A stretch of 55,103 bases of DNA from contig NZ_PXWF02000325.1 of assembly GCF_003011895.2 (NCBI RefSeq), positions 1-55,103 of the forward strand, read 5' to 3'. The notes beneath the pieces are model-generated. The model did not search any database. It was not told the DNA's origin and saw only the letters and a list, made by a program, of their open reading frames with translations. The DNA comes from Massilia glaciei. Its GTDB lineage: Bacteria > Pseudomonadota > Gammaproteobacteria > Burkholderiales > Burkholderiaceae_D. This document shows, one piece after another, positions 16,398-25,632 of this stretch. The first letter of the stretch is position 1; each line of letters starts with the position of its first letter. A program made the position numbers and the translations under genes.

Positions 16398-16571
16398 CTT
16401 GGGCGGGCTCCGGTGGCGCGTCAGCCCGCGCGGTGTGGGCTATGACGGGTGCCCGGGCAGCCTATCATGTTTGCACGGATGCCGAAGTTCATACGACATC
16501 CGCATGAGTGAACGCTTGGGCTCGCCCATTTCAGCCGGCGCGAAAGAAGTGATATCGAGACCGTGTTTTCG

Positions 16572-16594
16572 AAACCGGGGTCTGACCCCGGTTT
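16572..16594. repeat. GGGTC(T/A)GACCC palindrome, copy 1
   Basis: AAACCGGGG and CCCCGGTTT flank TCTGA. The core is the reverse complement of the second copy 68 bases away, so the two are in opposite orientation. A T-rich stretch follows, so it might also terminate transcription on the plus strand. Confidence 0.7.
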
Positions 16595-16661
16595 TGCGGT
16601 TTTTTGCCCGATCCGGGACCTTTCAAGGGCTACGGCGTGGACCGATGGCAATCAATTGCGA

Positions 16662-16682
16662 AACCGGGGTCAGACCCCGGTT
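16662..16682. repeat. GGGTCAGACCC palindrome, copy 2
   Basis: AACCGGGG and CCCCGGTT flank TCAGA. The same core GGGTCAGACCC recurs three times in the last 200 bases of the window (54921-55085). Confidence 0.7.
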
Positions 16683-16795
16683 GTGAAACGTGCGGACCTT
16701 TCGGTTGCAAACCGATGGCCGGATCCCCGCCGCGCCTTGCCCCGGCGCACTGGACGCGCCATGGCGACCGACCCGGGGAGTGGCGCGGACCGCGC

Positions 16796-17869
16796 TTACG
16801 GCCAGATCGCGCGCAGCAGGGCCGCCAAGTGGTAGCCGCCCTTGGTCAATTGGATGCGCGCCAGCGCCGAGCTTGGCACCGGGTAGTTGTCCGGCACGTC
16901 GATGCCGAAGGTGTAGAAGGTCTCTCCCTTGCGGTTCTTTTGCGCCGTGCGCGCGCCCGGGGTGACGTGCATGTAAGCGACCTTGGACACGAGCAGCGCG
17001 TCGTTGGCCCACTGCACCGGCCAGCCGCCCGGCGCGCCGGTGTTCATGACGACATCGGGTTTGGCGTCGATCATCATCTGCGCGTACTGCTCGGGCGTTT
17101 TGGCGCCGACCCGGCGCATCGCGTAATCGACCACGGTGCTATCCCAGTACGAGTGGAACGGTTTGGTCTTGGAGCGGGTCATGCCGGCCGGCAGCGCCTT
17201 CTCCTCGCCCGGGATCAGCGCCGCGCTGGTGCTGGCGATCTTCTCGTCGCTCAGCAGCAGGCTGTTGCCGCCGCGCGAGTCGACGATGTTCTCGCCATCG
17301 ATCTCGGCGTGCGTGTGCGGCACCATGAACATGCCGTCCCTGCCGACGAAGGCGGCGCCCACGTGCAGCGGCTGGTGGATGTCGCCGCCCATGTGGGCGA
17401 TCAGGAGCAGCGCCTGGCGCGGCGTGAATTTGTGCGGGTTCGAGGCAGGATCGGTCTTGCCCTGCAATACCGCGATCGCCTGCTCCAGCGTTTTGACGAT
17501 GTCGTGCCCGAAGCCGCCCACCGCGCCGTCCTTGTATTCGGTGTTCTGGAACGGGATGTCGGTGTAGTGGTATTCGGTGTGCTTGGCGTTGGCCCCGACA
17601 TAGGCGGCCATCTCGGGCGTCTGCGGACCGCAATAGCTGCCCTTGACGCAGTCGGCCCAATTGGCCACGGAGGCGAGCGTCTCGCCCGGCAGCAGCAGCT
17701 CCCTGACGCGCTTTTCGGCGCGGCTGCCCTTGATCAGTTTATCGGCCATGGCGCCGACCGCGCGGTGGCCGTCGTTGCCCCAGGCGTGCGCGGGCTGGGC
17801 CGCGAAGGCGGCGCCGACGGCGAGCACGCAGGCGAGCGCCTTGCACGTCAATCTGGCTTGCGGTTTCAT
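16796..17869 (-). CDS. S1/P1 family nuclease, secreted
   Basis: S1/P1 nucleases are trinuclear-zinc enzymes that cut single-stranded DNA and RNA to 5'-mononucleotides. The 357-residue protein has a Sec signal peptide with AHA/W cleavage, leaving Trp30 as the mature N-terminus. That fits the family, where the N-terminal Trp is a zinc ligand. Other ligand motifs are WGNDGHRAVG, ASVANWADCVKG, TEYHYTDIPF, LLLIAHMGGDIHQPLHVG and FHSYWDSTVVDYAM. ATG 17869 is chosen because AAGGA lies about eight bases upstream; an ATG at 17902 overlapping the previous stop is an alternative. The upstream 5'-nucleotidase gene ends 29 bases earlier on the same strand, so the pair forms an operon for degrading external nucleic acids. 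Confidence 0.9.
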   Translation of the reverse strand: MKPQARLTCKALACVLAVGAAFAAQPAHAWGNDGHRAVGAMADKLIKGSRAEKRVRELLLPGETLASVANWADCVKGSYCGPQTPEMAAYVGANAKHTEYHYTDIPFQNTEYKDGAVGGFGHDIVKTLEQAIAVLQGKTDPASNPHKFTPRQALLLIAHMGGDIHQPLHVGAAFVGRDGMFMVPHTHAEIDGENIVDSRGGNSLLLSDEKIASTSAALIPGEEKALPAGMTRSKTKPFHSYWDSTVVDYAMRRVGAKTPEQYAQMMIDAKPDVVMNTGAPGGWPVQWANDALLVSKVAYMHVTPGARTAQKNRKGETFYTFGIDVPDNYPVPSSALARIQLTKGGYHLAALLRAIWP

Positions 17870-17898
17870 GGCGGATTCCTTGGATGGGTTCGATGGTT

Positions 17899-19593
17899 TC
17901 ATTTGCCCTGCTCGATGCGCCCGGCCGTGCTGTGGCTGCCGGCCGGCTTGCCCGCGCGCTCGGCCTCGGCGAGGTGGGCCACGAAGGCGTCGAGGTCGAC
18001 GATCTGGGTGTCGACCCGGTTGCGCCCCTTGGCGAACTGCGGGAAGCCGTCGCCGCCGTCGGCCAGGAAGTTGTTGGTCGTGATGCGGTAACTCTTGTTG
18101 TCGTCGAGCGCCTCGCCATTGAGCTTGACGCTGCCCGCGACGAGGCGCTTGCCGGCCGGCGCGGCCGGGTTCCAGCGGTAGCTGAAGCCGTGCGAGACCT
18201 GCAGCATCGAGTGCTTGGCGTCGGCGTGGGCGCGCATCCATTGCTGCTCGAGCAGCGCGCGCAGCTCGGCCCCGGTCATGTCCATGGCCACCAGCGTGTT
18301 CGCGAACGGCAGCACGATCTGGGCCTCGCCGTACTCGGCCGAGAGGTCGTCGCCGACGTCGAGGTCCTTGCGGATGCCGCCCATGTTGGTGAAGGCGATC
18401 TGCACCCCCTGCGCCCTGGTCGCGGCCAGGAAGGCGTCGGTGACCAGGTCGCCGAGCGCGGTCTCTCCCGATTTGGAGGCGACCCGTCCGACCGTGGGCA
18501 CCGCGATCCGCGCCACCGGGCGCGTCAAGGCGTCCTTGCTGCGCGCCTTGACGGTCGCCAGATAGGCGTCGATCGCGGGGTCGGCCGGATACTGGCCCGG
18601 CCTGACGGCGACGTTGCGCACCGCGATCTGGCGCAGCGTGCGGGTGGCCGGGTCGAGCGTGAGCTTGATGCGCGAGAGCGCGTGCCCGCCCATCTCGGCC
18701 TGGGTGATCACGCGCGTGCCCAGCTCGCACTGGTAACCGTTGTGGGTGTGGCCGCTGACGATCAGGCGCAGCGCCGGATCGAGCTTGCCCGCGATGTCGA
18801 CGATCGGCCCTTTGAGCTGCTTGCAATTGGGTTCGTCGAACGCTTCGACGGTGTGCCCGCCCTCGTGGATCATCAGCACGAACACGGTCGCGCCCTGGGC
18901 GCGCGCGTCAAGCACGGCCCGGTTGACCGCCTCGGCCTCGTCGGTGAACGACAGGCCGACGATGCTCGAGGCCATCACCACCGAGGCGGTGTCCCTGAGC
19001 ACGGCGCCGATCAGGGCCACCTTGACGCCCTTGGCCTCGACGATGGTGTAGGCCGGCAGGATCGGTTTGCCGGTCGCGCTGTCGAGCACATTGGCGGCCA
19101 GGTAGCGGAAAGGGGCGCCGGCGAAACCGGGCGCCAGCTGGCACGCCTTTGCCGGGCGCGGCGAGGCGCAGCCGCCGTATTGCTGGCGCAGCAGTTCGGC
19201 GCGGCCGGCGTCGAATTCGTGGTTGCCCACCGAGCTCGCGTTGAGGCCGAGCTTGCCCAGCGCCGTGATCGAGGGCTCGTCGGCCCACATCGACGACATG
19301 GCCGGGCTGGCGCCGACGAGGTCGCCCGCGCCGACGAAAATGAGGTCCTTGTCCTCCTGCCGCCACGCCTTGAGCGCGGCGCCGATGGCGGCGATGCCGC
19401 CGGCCTGGATCGACACCGGCCGGCCGCTGGCGCGGTCGGTGTAGCTGAATTTGGTCGCCTCGAGATGGCCGTGGAAGTCGTTGAAGGCGACCAGGTTCAG
19501 TTCGATCGGCGGGACCGGCGGCGGCGTGGCGCAGCCGGCCAGCAGGCACGCGGCGGCGAGCGCGGCGCAGAGGGAAAGGTGGTTGTTTTTCAT
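17899..19593 (-). CDS. 5'-nucleotidase/2',3'-cyclic phosphodiesterase lipoprotein
   Basis: A metallophosphatase of the UshA/CD73 type that removes phosphate from extracellular or periplasmic nucleotides. The 564-residue protein has a lipobox LLAGC (Cys21). The metallophosphatase domain shows metal motifs NDFHGHL (Asp39, His41), GAGDLVGASP, GNHEFD and GHTHNG. The C-terminal 5'-nucleotidase domain contains ETALGDLVTDAFLAAT, FTNMGGIRKDL, FANTLVAMDMTGAELRALLE and FLADGGDGFPQF, which carries the nucleobase-stacking region. ATG 19593 precedes a normal signal peptide. Membrane anchoring would keep it close to the importer. It is followed by the S1/P1 nuclease, whose products are its substrates. Confidence 0.92.
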   Translation of the reverse strand: MKNNHLSLCAALAAACLLAGCATPPPVPPIELNLVAFNDFHGHLEATKFSYTDRASGRPVSIQAGGIAAIGAALKAWRQEDKDLIFVGAGDLVGASPAMSSMWADEPSITALGKLGLNASSVGNHEFDAGRAELLRQQYGGCASPRPAKACQLAPGFAGAPFRYLAANVLDSATGKPILPAYTIVEAKGVKVALIGAVLRDTASVVMASSIVGLSFTDEAEAVNRAVLDARAQGATVFVLMIHEGGHTVEAFDEPNCKQLKGPIVDIAGKLDPALRLIVSGHTHNGYQCELGTRVITQAEMGGHALSRIKLTLDPATRTLRQIAVRNVAVRPGQYPADPAIDAYLATVKARSKDALTRPVARIAVPTVGRVASKSGETALGDLVTDAFLAATRAQGVQIAFTNMGGIRKDLDVGDDLSAEYGEAQIVLPFANTLVAMDMTGAELRALLEQQWMRAHADAKHSMLQVSHGFSYRWNPAAPAGKRLVAGSVKLNGEALDDNKSYRITTNNFLADGGDGFPQFAKGRNRVDTQIVDLDAFVAHLAEAERAGKPAGSHSTAGRIEQGK

Positions 19594-19683
19594 AGGCCTA
19601 AGAATAACCGAGGTCGGGCGGCAAATGCGCGTCGGAGTTTGCCTGTGTGTATTGGATGGATATCGATGTCCATATTGCCGGAA

Positions 19684-19716
19684 TAAAAAAAACGGCTGGT
19701 GTCGCCACCAACCGTT
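19684..19716 (-). terminator. Terminator of the TonB-dependent receptor gene
   Basis: On the minus strand ACGGTTGGTG (19715-19706) pairs with CACCAGCCGT (19701-19692), one G-U pair, followed by eight T residues. It lies 24 bases past the receptor stop and separates it from the nucleotidase operon. Confidence 0.88.
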
Positions 19717-19739
19717 CTTGTGCCACGTGTCCGACCTGC

Positions 19740-22700
19740 TTAGAACTCGTAACGCGCGGTCACCTGCACCGCCCATTGCGATTTCGACTTGTGCGAGACG
19801 AATTCAGGCTCCCTGCTGAAGTTGTAAACATACTTACCATCTTGCATACCGGCATATTCCATAAAGCTGCGTGCGTTTCCGCCGCCCCGGCCGCCGCTGC
19901 CGCTGGCGTCGAAATTGATTTCCTGGATATGGCCCCAATTCCTGTGGAGCATATTGCCGAAGTTCTGGATGTCGAGGATGAAGACACCCTTGTTACCTTT
20001 GAACAAGCCCGGAATTTGCTGGCTGAAGCGCAGATCGAAGCCGTTGTTCCATTGCGACAGCGAGTCGCCGCGTTGGGTCGTCTTGCCCGCGCTCTTGAGC
20101 AGCGACGGGTTGGCGTTGACGTGTTCCCAGAACTTGGTCTCGTTGGTCCTGTTGGTCGGGGTGTCGCCGAGGAAGATGACCTCGCCGGAACCGAACTTGC
20201 TAGGAATGTACATCAGGTCGTTGCCCGTGAGGCCGTCACCGTTCATGTCGTTAAAGTAGGTCCAGCTGTACGGTTTGCCCGAGCGGCCTTCATAGAACAC
20301 GCCGAAGCTGCTCTTGTAGCCATCGAAGAACTGGTGGCTCCAGGTCAGGTTGGCATTCAAACGGTCCTTGACCAGGTAGGCCGAATTGGCGGCGACGTTT
20401 TCGTTCGGATTGAAGGTCGCGCGGGCGGCCCAGACCGACGCGGCGGTCGACGAGCCCAGATTGCTGACCTCTTTCATGTCGGTGCGGGTGTACGCCACGC
20501 CCCAGTTCAATTCCTTGCCGCGGCCGCTGGTGAGCGACAGCGTCACCAGGTTGCCGCCGCCTTTTGACGACTCGCTGATGCGGATCACATTCCCGAATTT
20601 CTCATTGCTGAGCGCTTTGGACCGGTGGGTACCGCAAACGCCGCCCGATTTGAAGGTGCCGTTGGATGTGTTGAAGCAGCTCGCGTTGTAGCCGGACGGG
20701 GTCCAGTACATTTCGCGTCCGTCGGCGTTGGTGCGGGTCGGGGCGCCAAGGTTGATGTTCTCGAAGAACAGGGAGCTGTTGGCCTTCGTGTGCATGTACT
20801 CGGCGCCGAACACGATGCCGTACCATGGCAACTCGTGGTCGAAGGCAAAGTTCGCTTTCCAGATCGATGGCTGGCCGACACCCGGCGCGATCACGTCGAG
20901 AATCGCGGCGCGCGTGTTGTCGCGCGCCGGACGCTGCGCATCCGGATTCGGTTCAAACATGCCTTCGTCGGCGCAAGGGTTGGACGATCCGCCGCAATTG
21001 ACGGTGTACACGCCCACGCCCGAGTTCTGGAACGGGTTGCCGAGCCAGACGTTCATGGCCGAGCCGCCGAACAGGCCGAAGCCGCCGCGCAACTGGGTCG
21101 GACGCTTCCAGTCAAGTTTGTAGTTGAAACCGAGGCGTGGCTGGGCCAGGATCTCGTCGCTGACCGTGTTGGTGTTGTCGACTCCGAAACCACCCGTGTC
21201 ACGCGTGGTCGCCACGCCGTTGACGACGGTCCCGGCCGGGATCCTTGCCAGCGCCGCGGTGGCGTTGCGCGACGGACGCTCGCCGGTGCTGGCCTGATCG
21301 AGCCGCACGCCGTACGTGAGGTTCAGACGCGGGCTGACGGCCCAGGTGTCCTGCGCAAACAGGCCGACGTTCATCAGGCTCCATTTGGCGGCGCTGTCGT
21401 CGAGCGTGTAGCCTTCCACCGGCAGGGTCGCCGAATAGGAGGTGAGGCGGCCGCGGCGGAAGTTCTCCAGCACCGCCGCCGTGATCAATTCCGACGACGA
21501 GGTGCTGCAGTTGAGACCGAGGAGGGCCGGGTTCTGGTACTGGAAGGTGGCGCTTTGGTTGGTGCAACCGATTTTGTAGTTGCCCTTGGTGTTTTGCAGG
21601 AACGCGTTGAACATCTCGTTGTTGGCGTAATCGCCGCCGAACTTGATCTCGTGGCTTCCGAGCACCCAGGTGCCGCTTGCGTAGATGTCGTCGGTCTTGG
21701 TGCTCAAGTCGTTGAAATGGCGGCTGCCTTCGGTGCCGAAAAGCAGGCGGCGCGCCCCTGTCGCCACGCTCGCGTCGGCACCTGCCGGCAACGGGCCGGT
21801 GAACTCGAGTTCGACCTGCGGCAGATTCGAATTGTTGATGTTTCCTTTATGCCAATCGCGGCGCGACACCTTCAACTCGGTCGAGAAATTCGGCGTCCAG
21901 TCGGCGAACCACTGGCCGACCACGGATTCGGTGACGCTGGTGGTGCGGAAATGGTACGAGCTCAGCGAAAGTCCGGTCCGGCTCAGGCCAGTGAACCTCG
22001 GCTCGGCCTGGTCAGTCTTCTGCCAGCGCAGGTTGGCGCGGTGGTCGTCGTTGATGTTCCAGTCCAGTTTGACCAGGCTTTCCTTGGTCGTCTGCGGGCC
22101 GAAGGCGACGTTGCTGTCGCCGATGTCGATGCCGTATTTATCGCGCGCCACGGCGATCGTCTTGCTGATCATGTCCTGGGTGATGCCCACCTGGTCGAGG
22201 CTGCCGCCGATCGGACCGAACTGCGGCGCGTCGCGCGAGCTCGACGACTCCTCGTGGCTGGCGAAGACGAACAACTTGTCCTTGATCAGGGGCCCGCCCA
22301 GGGTGAGGCCGGTGGTCGATTGCTTGAATGCTTCTTCGGGGGTATAGGTGTTGTTGCCAGGGCTGTAGCGTTCGCCGACCATCTGCTCGTCGCGGAAAAC
22401 GGAGTAGACGCTGCCGTGCCAGGTGTTGGTGCCCGATTTGGTCACCGCGTTGATGTTGGCGCCCGTGTAGCCTTTTTGCGTGACATCGTAGTTCGAGATG
22501 TTCACCTGCACCGACTGGATCGCGTCGATCGAAATCGGCTGGCGCTCGGTCGGCAGGCCGTTGGCCTCGAGGCCGAAGGTGTCGCTGATGCTCACGCCGT
22601 CGATGGTGATCGAGTTGAAGCGCGAGTTCTGGCCCGCGGCCGAGATTTCGCCGCGGTCCTTGTCGGTCTGCGACAGGCGCGGGTCCTTGCGCGCATAGTC

Positions 22701-23177
22701 GGCCAGGCTGCGGTCGATCGAGCCCAGGTTGTCGATCTCGGCGCGGCCGATGTTGGTGCCGGCGCCCATGTTCGACTTGTTGAATTTGGCCGACTGGGCC
22801 TGGCCGGTGACGGTGACGACCTGCATGGCCGGCGCGCCAAGCGTGGCGTCGACGGTGGCCGTCTCGGCCAGGGTCAGGTAGACGTTGTCGACCTTCTCGA
22901 CGACGCCGCCCTTTTCGATCGTGATCGTGTACGGACCACCGACGCGCAAGCCGCGCGCGCTGTAACGGCCGTCGGCGCCTGCCGTGACGCGGCTGACCGA
23001 ACCAGACTCGGCGTGGACGATGGACACCGTCGCGCCGCTGGCAGGGCTGCCGTCGGCGCCCGAGACGCGGCCGCCGACCGCGGAGGTGGTGTTCTGTGCG
23101 AACGTGGGCGAAACCGCCAGTGCGACGGACAAGGCCAGCGCCAGCTTTGTGAGCCGAATCTGTTTCTGAATGATCAT
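19740..23177 (-). CDS. TonB-dependent receptor, Oar-like, with N-terminal carboxypeptidase-regulatory domain
   Basis: A large outer-membrane transporter of 1145 residues, energised through TonB. It has a signal peptide (LALALSVALAVSPTFA/QN), a carboxypeptidase-regulatory-like beta domain at about 32-110 (GGRVSGADGSPASGATVSI), then a plug domain with SRFNSITIDGVSISDTFGLE and AINAVTKSGTNTWHGS-like sequence (about 185-265). The long barrel ends in VQVTARYEF with the terminal Phe expected for Omp insertion. The organisation matches Oar/OmpA-related receptors of proteobacteria. The substrate is unknown; proximity to nuclease and nucleotidase genes suggests nucleic-acid-derived or peptide ligands. 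ATG 23177 gives a normal signal peptide. Two palindromes upstream (23304-23352) may control it. Confidence 0.88.
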   Translation of the reverse strand: MIIQKQIRLTKLALALSVALAVSPTFAQNTTSAVGGRVSGADGSPASGATVSIVHAESGSVSRVTAGADGRYSARGLRVGGPYTITIEKGGVVEKVDNVYLTLAETATVDATLGAPAMQVVTVTGQAQSAKFNKSNMGAGTNIGRAEIDNLGSIDRSLADYARKDPRLSQTDKDRGEISAAGQNSRFNSITIDGVSISDTFGLEANGLPTERQPISIDAIQSVQVNISNYDVTQKGYTGANINAVTKSGTNTWHGSVYSVFRDEQMVGERYSPGNNTYTPEEAFKQSTTGLTLGGPLIKDKLFVFASHEESSSSRDAPQFGPIGGSLDQVGITQDMISKTIAVARDKYGIDIGDSNVAFGPQTTKESLVKLDWNINDDHRANLRWQKTDQAEPRFTGLSRTGLSLSSYHFRTTSVTESVVGQWFADWTPNFSTELKVSRRDWHKGNINNSNLPQVELEFTGPLPAGADASVATGARRLLFGTEGSRHFNDLSTKTDDIYASGTWVLGSHEIKFGGDYANNEMFNAFLQNTKGNYKIGCTNQSATFQYQNPALLGLNCSTSSSELITAAVLENFRRGRLTSYSATLPVEGYTLDDSAAKWSLMNVGLFAQDTWAVSPRLNLTYGVRLDQASTGERPSRNATAALARIPAGTVVNGVATTRDTGGFGVDNTNTVSDEILAQPRLGFNYKLDWKRPTQLRGGFGLFGGSAMNVWLGNPFQNSGVGVYTVNCGGSSNPCADEGMFEPNPDAQRPARDNTRAAILDVIAPGVGQPSIWKANFAFDHELPWYGIVFGAEYMHTKANSSLFFENINLGAPTRTNADGREMYWTPSGYNASCFNTSNGTFKSGGVCGTHRSKALSNEKFGNVIRISESSKGGGNLVTLSLTSGRGKELNWGVAYTRTDMKEVSNLGSSTAASVWAARATFNPNENVAANSAYLVKDRLNANLTWSHQFFDGYKSSFGVFYEGRSGKPYSWTYFNDMNGDGLTGNDLMYIPSKFGSGEVIFLGDTPTNRTNETKFWEHVNANPSLLKSAGKTTQRGDSLSQWNNGFDLRFSQQIPGLFKGNKGVFILDIQNFGNMLHRNWGHIQEINFDASGSGGRGGGNARSFMEYAGMQDGKYVYNFSREPEFVSHKSKSQWAVQVTARYEF

Positions 23178-23614
23178 TGTGTAACCCCAAAGAAGACTAA
23201 TTTTATGTAGGCATTTCTTGCCTGCACCCATCATCGGGCGCGGGCATGCGTCCCATCTCTTACCATATTGCATGATTTTTACGACAGGCTCATGACACGC
23301 CGTGCAACGCGTTGCCGCCCATTCTCAATTCACTATGCAGTAACGTTACTGCGATGGCAAATACGTTTTCGCTTAGCAATTTAGATGTTGAAGATATAAA
23401 TAGCTTGGAAGAAGGGTGAATATTTACCTAAAACCCGCGCCCGCACGGGGGAGGCGAGTGCCCCGATTATAAAATGGGCCATTCCCGCCTGAAATTGTTT
23501 CGCCTAGTTTTTTGGAATTGGACGACGTCGGTCCCAATTGTGTAGCGAGAAGGCCACATACCGGGCGCGCCATCCTGTCGAAGTGGCAAGCTTAAGCGCC
23601 CGTCCGGCTCCCGT
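23178..23614. other. 437-base gap upstream of the TonB-dependent receptor
   Basis: No gene is supported. The right-hand side has a minus-strand TATAAT at 23471-23466 that could serve the receptor with a leader near 290 bases. There are two palindromes, listed separately, and an inverted repeat around GACGTC at about 23515-23540. Confidence 0.45.
23304..23352. promoter_or_regulatory. Two CG-centred palindromes, possible LacI/GalR-type operators
   Basis: GCAACGCGTTGC (23304-23315) and GCAGTAACGTTACTGC (23337-23352) are both perfect palindromes, with centres 35 bases apart. LacI-family operators usually have a central CG and AACG/CGTT half-sites, as seen here. They lie 127-175 bases upstream of the receptor start. 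No LacI-family gene is in the window. Confidence 0.5.
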
Positions 23615-25345
23615 TCAGATCCCGAACACCTTGAGCAGCGCGTCCGCCACGCCCTCGAGCCCGCGCCTGGCCGCGCCGCCGCCGACGCCGGCGCGCGGCG
23701 TCTCCTCGTAGATGAACTGGCCGGGCCCGCCCTCGAAGCGGTCGTGGAACAGCGACTCGCGCCCGCGCAGGTAGGGGAAGAAGGTTTCGCAGCGCATCGT
23801 CGAATAGGCCAGGTTGGCCGAAAAGCCGAGCGTGGCGAACTGGCTGATGCGCCGCCCGCCGCCGGCGGCCTCGCTGCGCACGCCGCGGCAGCCGCGCACC
23901 ACCAGCGTGACGGGCCCGCGGAACACCAGGTAGCGCAGCTGCAGGCTGAGCCAGGCGTGCAGGCTGCCCAGGCGCCAGCAACGGTCGATCACGAGGGGCG
24001 CGTCGTCGGCGACCACCACGCCGACCAGCGCGCGCGGCTGGAACACCATGGCCGCCCCCTTGGGTAGGGTCAGCAGCACGACCTCGCTGAACGGGTCGTC
24101 GCTGGCCGAGACCACGATCGACTCGGTGGCGCCGGTGCGCACGCGCGTGAGCGCGACCAGCCCGGCGGCGATGCTGGTGAAGGGGCAGGACCAGCTGAGC
24201 AGCCACTGGGTCGCCTTTTCGCCCCGGATCGAGGAGCTCTGGATGTAGTCGGAATGGATCAGCAATTGCTCGCCGCTGCCGATGGTGAGCGACTGCGCCA
24301 CCCGCGAGCGGGCCCCGGCCGGCGGCTCGCAGGCGCCGCTGGCGCCGGGGTCGAGGATGATCGGCGGGCGCCGCGCGGCCAGCGGCGCGAGCACGAAATA
24401 GAACAGCGCCTTGACCGCGACCGGCGTGAGGATGATCAACAGCACCAGGACGGCCGCGGCCGGGGCCACCTCGCGCACCGGTCCGGCGGCGCGGGCGACC
24501 CAGTTCTCGCGCACGGCGCGCCGGCCGTCGGCGATCCCGGCGCGCAGCGGCAGCAGGGCGGCGTCGACGGCCGGCTCGGCGATCGCGAAGCGGCCCGGCG
24601 CGCTCAGCGCGAGCATGCGCCCGAGCAGCGCCTTGTGCGCGAGGTAGGCCTCGGCGGCGCGCCCGTTGGCCGCGCGCAGCACGAGGTATTGGTCCTTGAG
24701 GGCCGAAAAGCGGCCGTATTCGGGCGTGCCGGGCAGCCAGCTCGCGAGCGGATGGTCGCGCCGCAGCCGCCGCTGCCCGTGCACGTTGTCGACCACCGCC
24801 GCGTAGGCCGCCACATGGGCCGCGTGCAGGCGCGCCAGTTGCGCGCGCGCGCCGTCCAGGTCGAGGCCGGCGCTGACGGCGGCGCGCAGCGCCACCAGGT
24901 AGTCGCGCTCCTGGCGCAGCAGGGCCAGTTCGAGCGCGCCGCGCGCGTGCCCGAGGGCCGCCTGCGCGAGCGCGCCGCCGGCCGGCAGCGGAAACACCAG
25001 CAGCGGCGCGCCCGGCGCGCCGGCCCTGGCCCCGATCAGGGCGCTGACGGCGACGATGCGCGCGTCGATCGTGCCCAGCGAGGCTTTTTGCATGGCCGCC
25101 ATGCGCGCGCCCAGCTCGGCGCCGAGGCGGGCCCGGTGCGCGCCGAGCTCGGCGTCGCCGCGCTCTAGCGTGGCGAGCCCGGCGGCCCCGGCGCGGTGGG
25201 CCGACCATTGCGCCAGCGCCCAACCGCCGGCCAGCAGGACGAGCACCACCAGCACGAACATGAGAACATGCCGGACCACGAAGCGGAGCAAGGATTGCAG
25301 CATGTGCACGGATGGGGACGGTGGCTGGTTTAGTTGCCCAATCAT
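23615..25345 (-). CDS. Unknown membrane protein, possible AIM24-like C-terminal domain
   Basis: The 576-residue protein has one membrane helix near the N-terminus (VLMFVLVVLVLLAGGWALAQ), a long Ala/Arg-rich, probably helical region (about 50-270), a second helix (APAAAVLVLLIILTPVAVKAL, near 290-310), and a C-terminal beta-rich domain. That domain starts at SLTIGSGEQLLIHSDYIQSS and ends with GFSANLAYSTMRCETFFPYL and FEGGPGQFIYEE. The last part reminds me of AIM24-like beta-helix proteins, but this is a resemblance only. ATG 25345 has a weak GGGGA upstream; ATG 25303 would give 562 residues and start closer to the first helix. Codon use is strongly GC-biased like the host. Function unknown. Confidence 0.7.
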   Translation of the reverse strand: MIGQLNQPPSPSVHMLQSLLRFVVRHVLMFVLVVLVLLAGGWALAQWSAHRAGAAGLATLERGDAELGAHRARLGAELGARMAAMQKASLGTIDARIVAVSALIGARAGAPGAPLLVFPLPAGGALAQAALGHARGALELALLRQERDYLVALRAAVSAGLDLDGARAQLARLHAAHVAAYAAVVDNVHGQRRLRRDHPLASWLPGTPEYGRFSALKDQYLVLRAANGRAAEAYLAHKALLGRMLALSAPGRFAIAEPAVDAALLPLRAGIADGRRAVRENWVARAAGPVREVAPAAAVLVLLIILTPVAVKALFYFVLAPLAARRPPIILDPGASGACEPPAGARSRVAQSLTIGSGEQLLIHSDYIQSSSIRGEKATQWLLSWSCPFTSIAAGLVALTRVRTGATESIVVSASDDPFSEVVLLTLPKGAAMVFQPRALVGVVVADDAPLVIDRCWRLGSLHAWLSLQLRYLVFRGPVTLVVRGCRGVRSEAAGGGRRISQFATLGFSANLAYSTMRCETFFPYLRGRESLFHDRFEGGPGQFIYEETPRAGVGGGAARRGLEGVADALLKVFGI

Positions 25346-25632
25346 ATAGGAGTTCCCCGAAAACGGGCCCGCCCGGCGGCGTTTGGCGAAAAAGACAGCA
25401 AATGTTTACGCAAAGCAAGTTTTTGGTTGACGGGAAGGCGGCGGGAGGCGATACTGCCTGCCGTGCGCATTTATGTCGCGCCAGCGACGAGTTTCCCTTC
25501 TGTGTTGCGTCAATGCCCGCCTCCGTTGTCGCAACGGGTTGACGAACTACAACAAATAATATCTACTGAATGCAAGTGCGCTGTGGCGCCTCTTTTTCGC
25601 ATTCAGCAACTTTCATTTTTTAGGTAACAGAC

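Larger units (their letters stand above)
16398..16795. other. 398-base gap with two GGGTCAGACCC palindromes
   Basis: No credible gene. It lies between two minus-strand genes, so it holds the MipA promoter and the downstream region of the nuclease. The main content is a pair of palindromic repeats at 16572-16594 and 16662-16682. Confidence 0.5.

Noticed and set aside
17870-17902. A start for the S1/P1 nuclease at 17902, overlapping the nucleotidase stop
   Set aside because: Possible, but the ATG at 17869 has a better ribosome binding site and directly precedes a normal signal peptide.
20625-23210. An 861-codon plus-strand frame opposite the TonB-dependent receptor gene
   Set aside because: Shadow of the receptor gene; no domain or signal is recognisable and the receptor has full family features.
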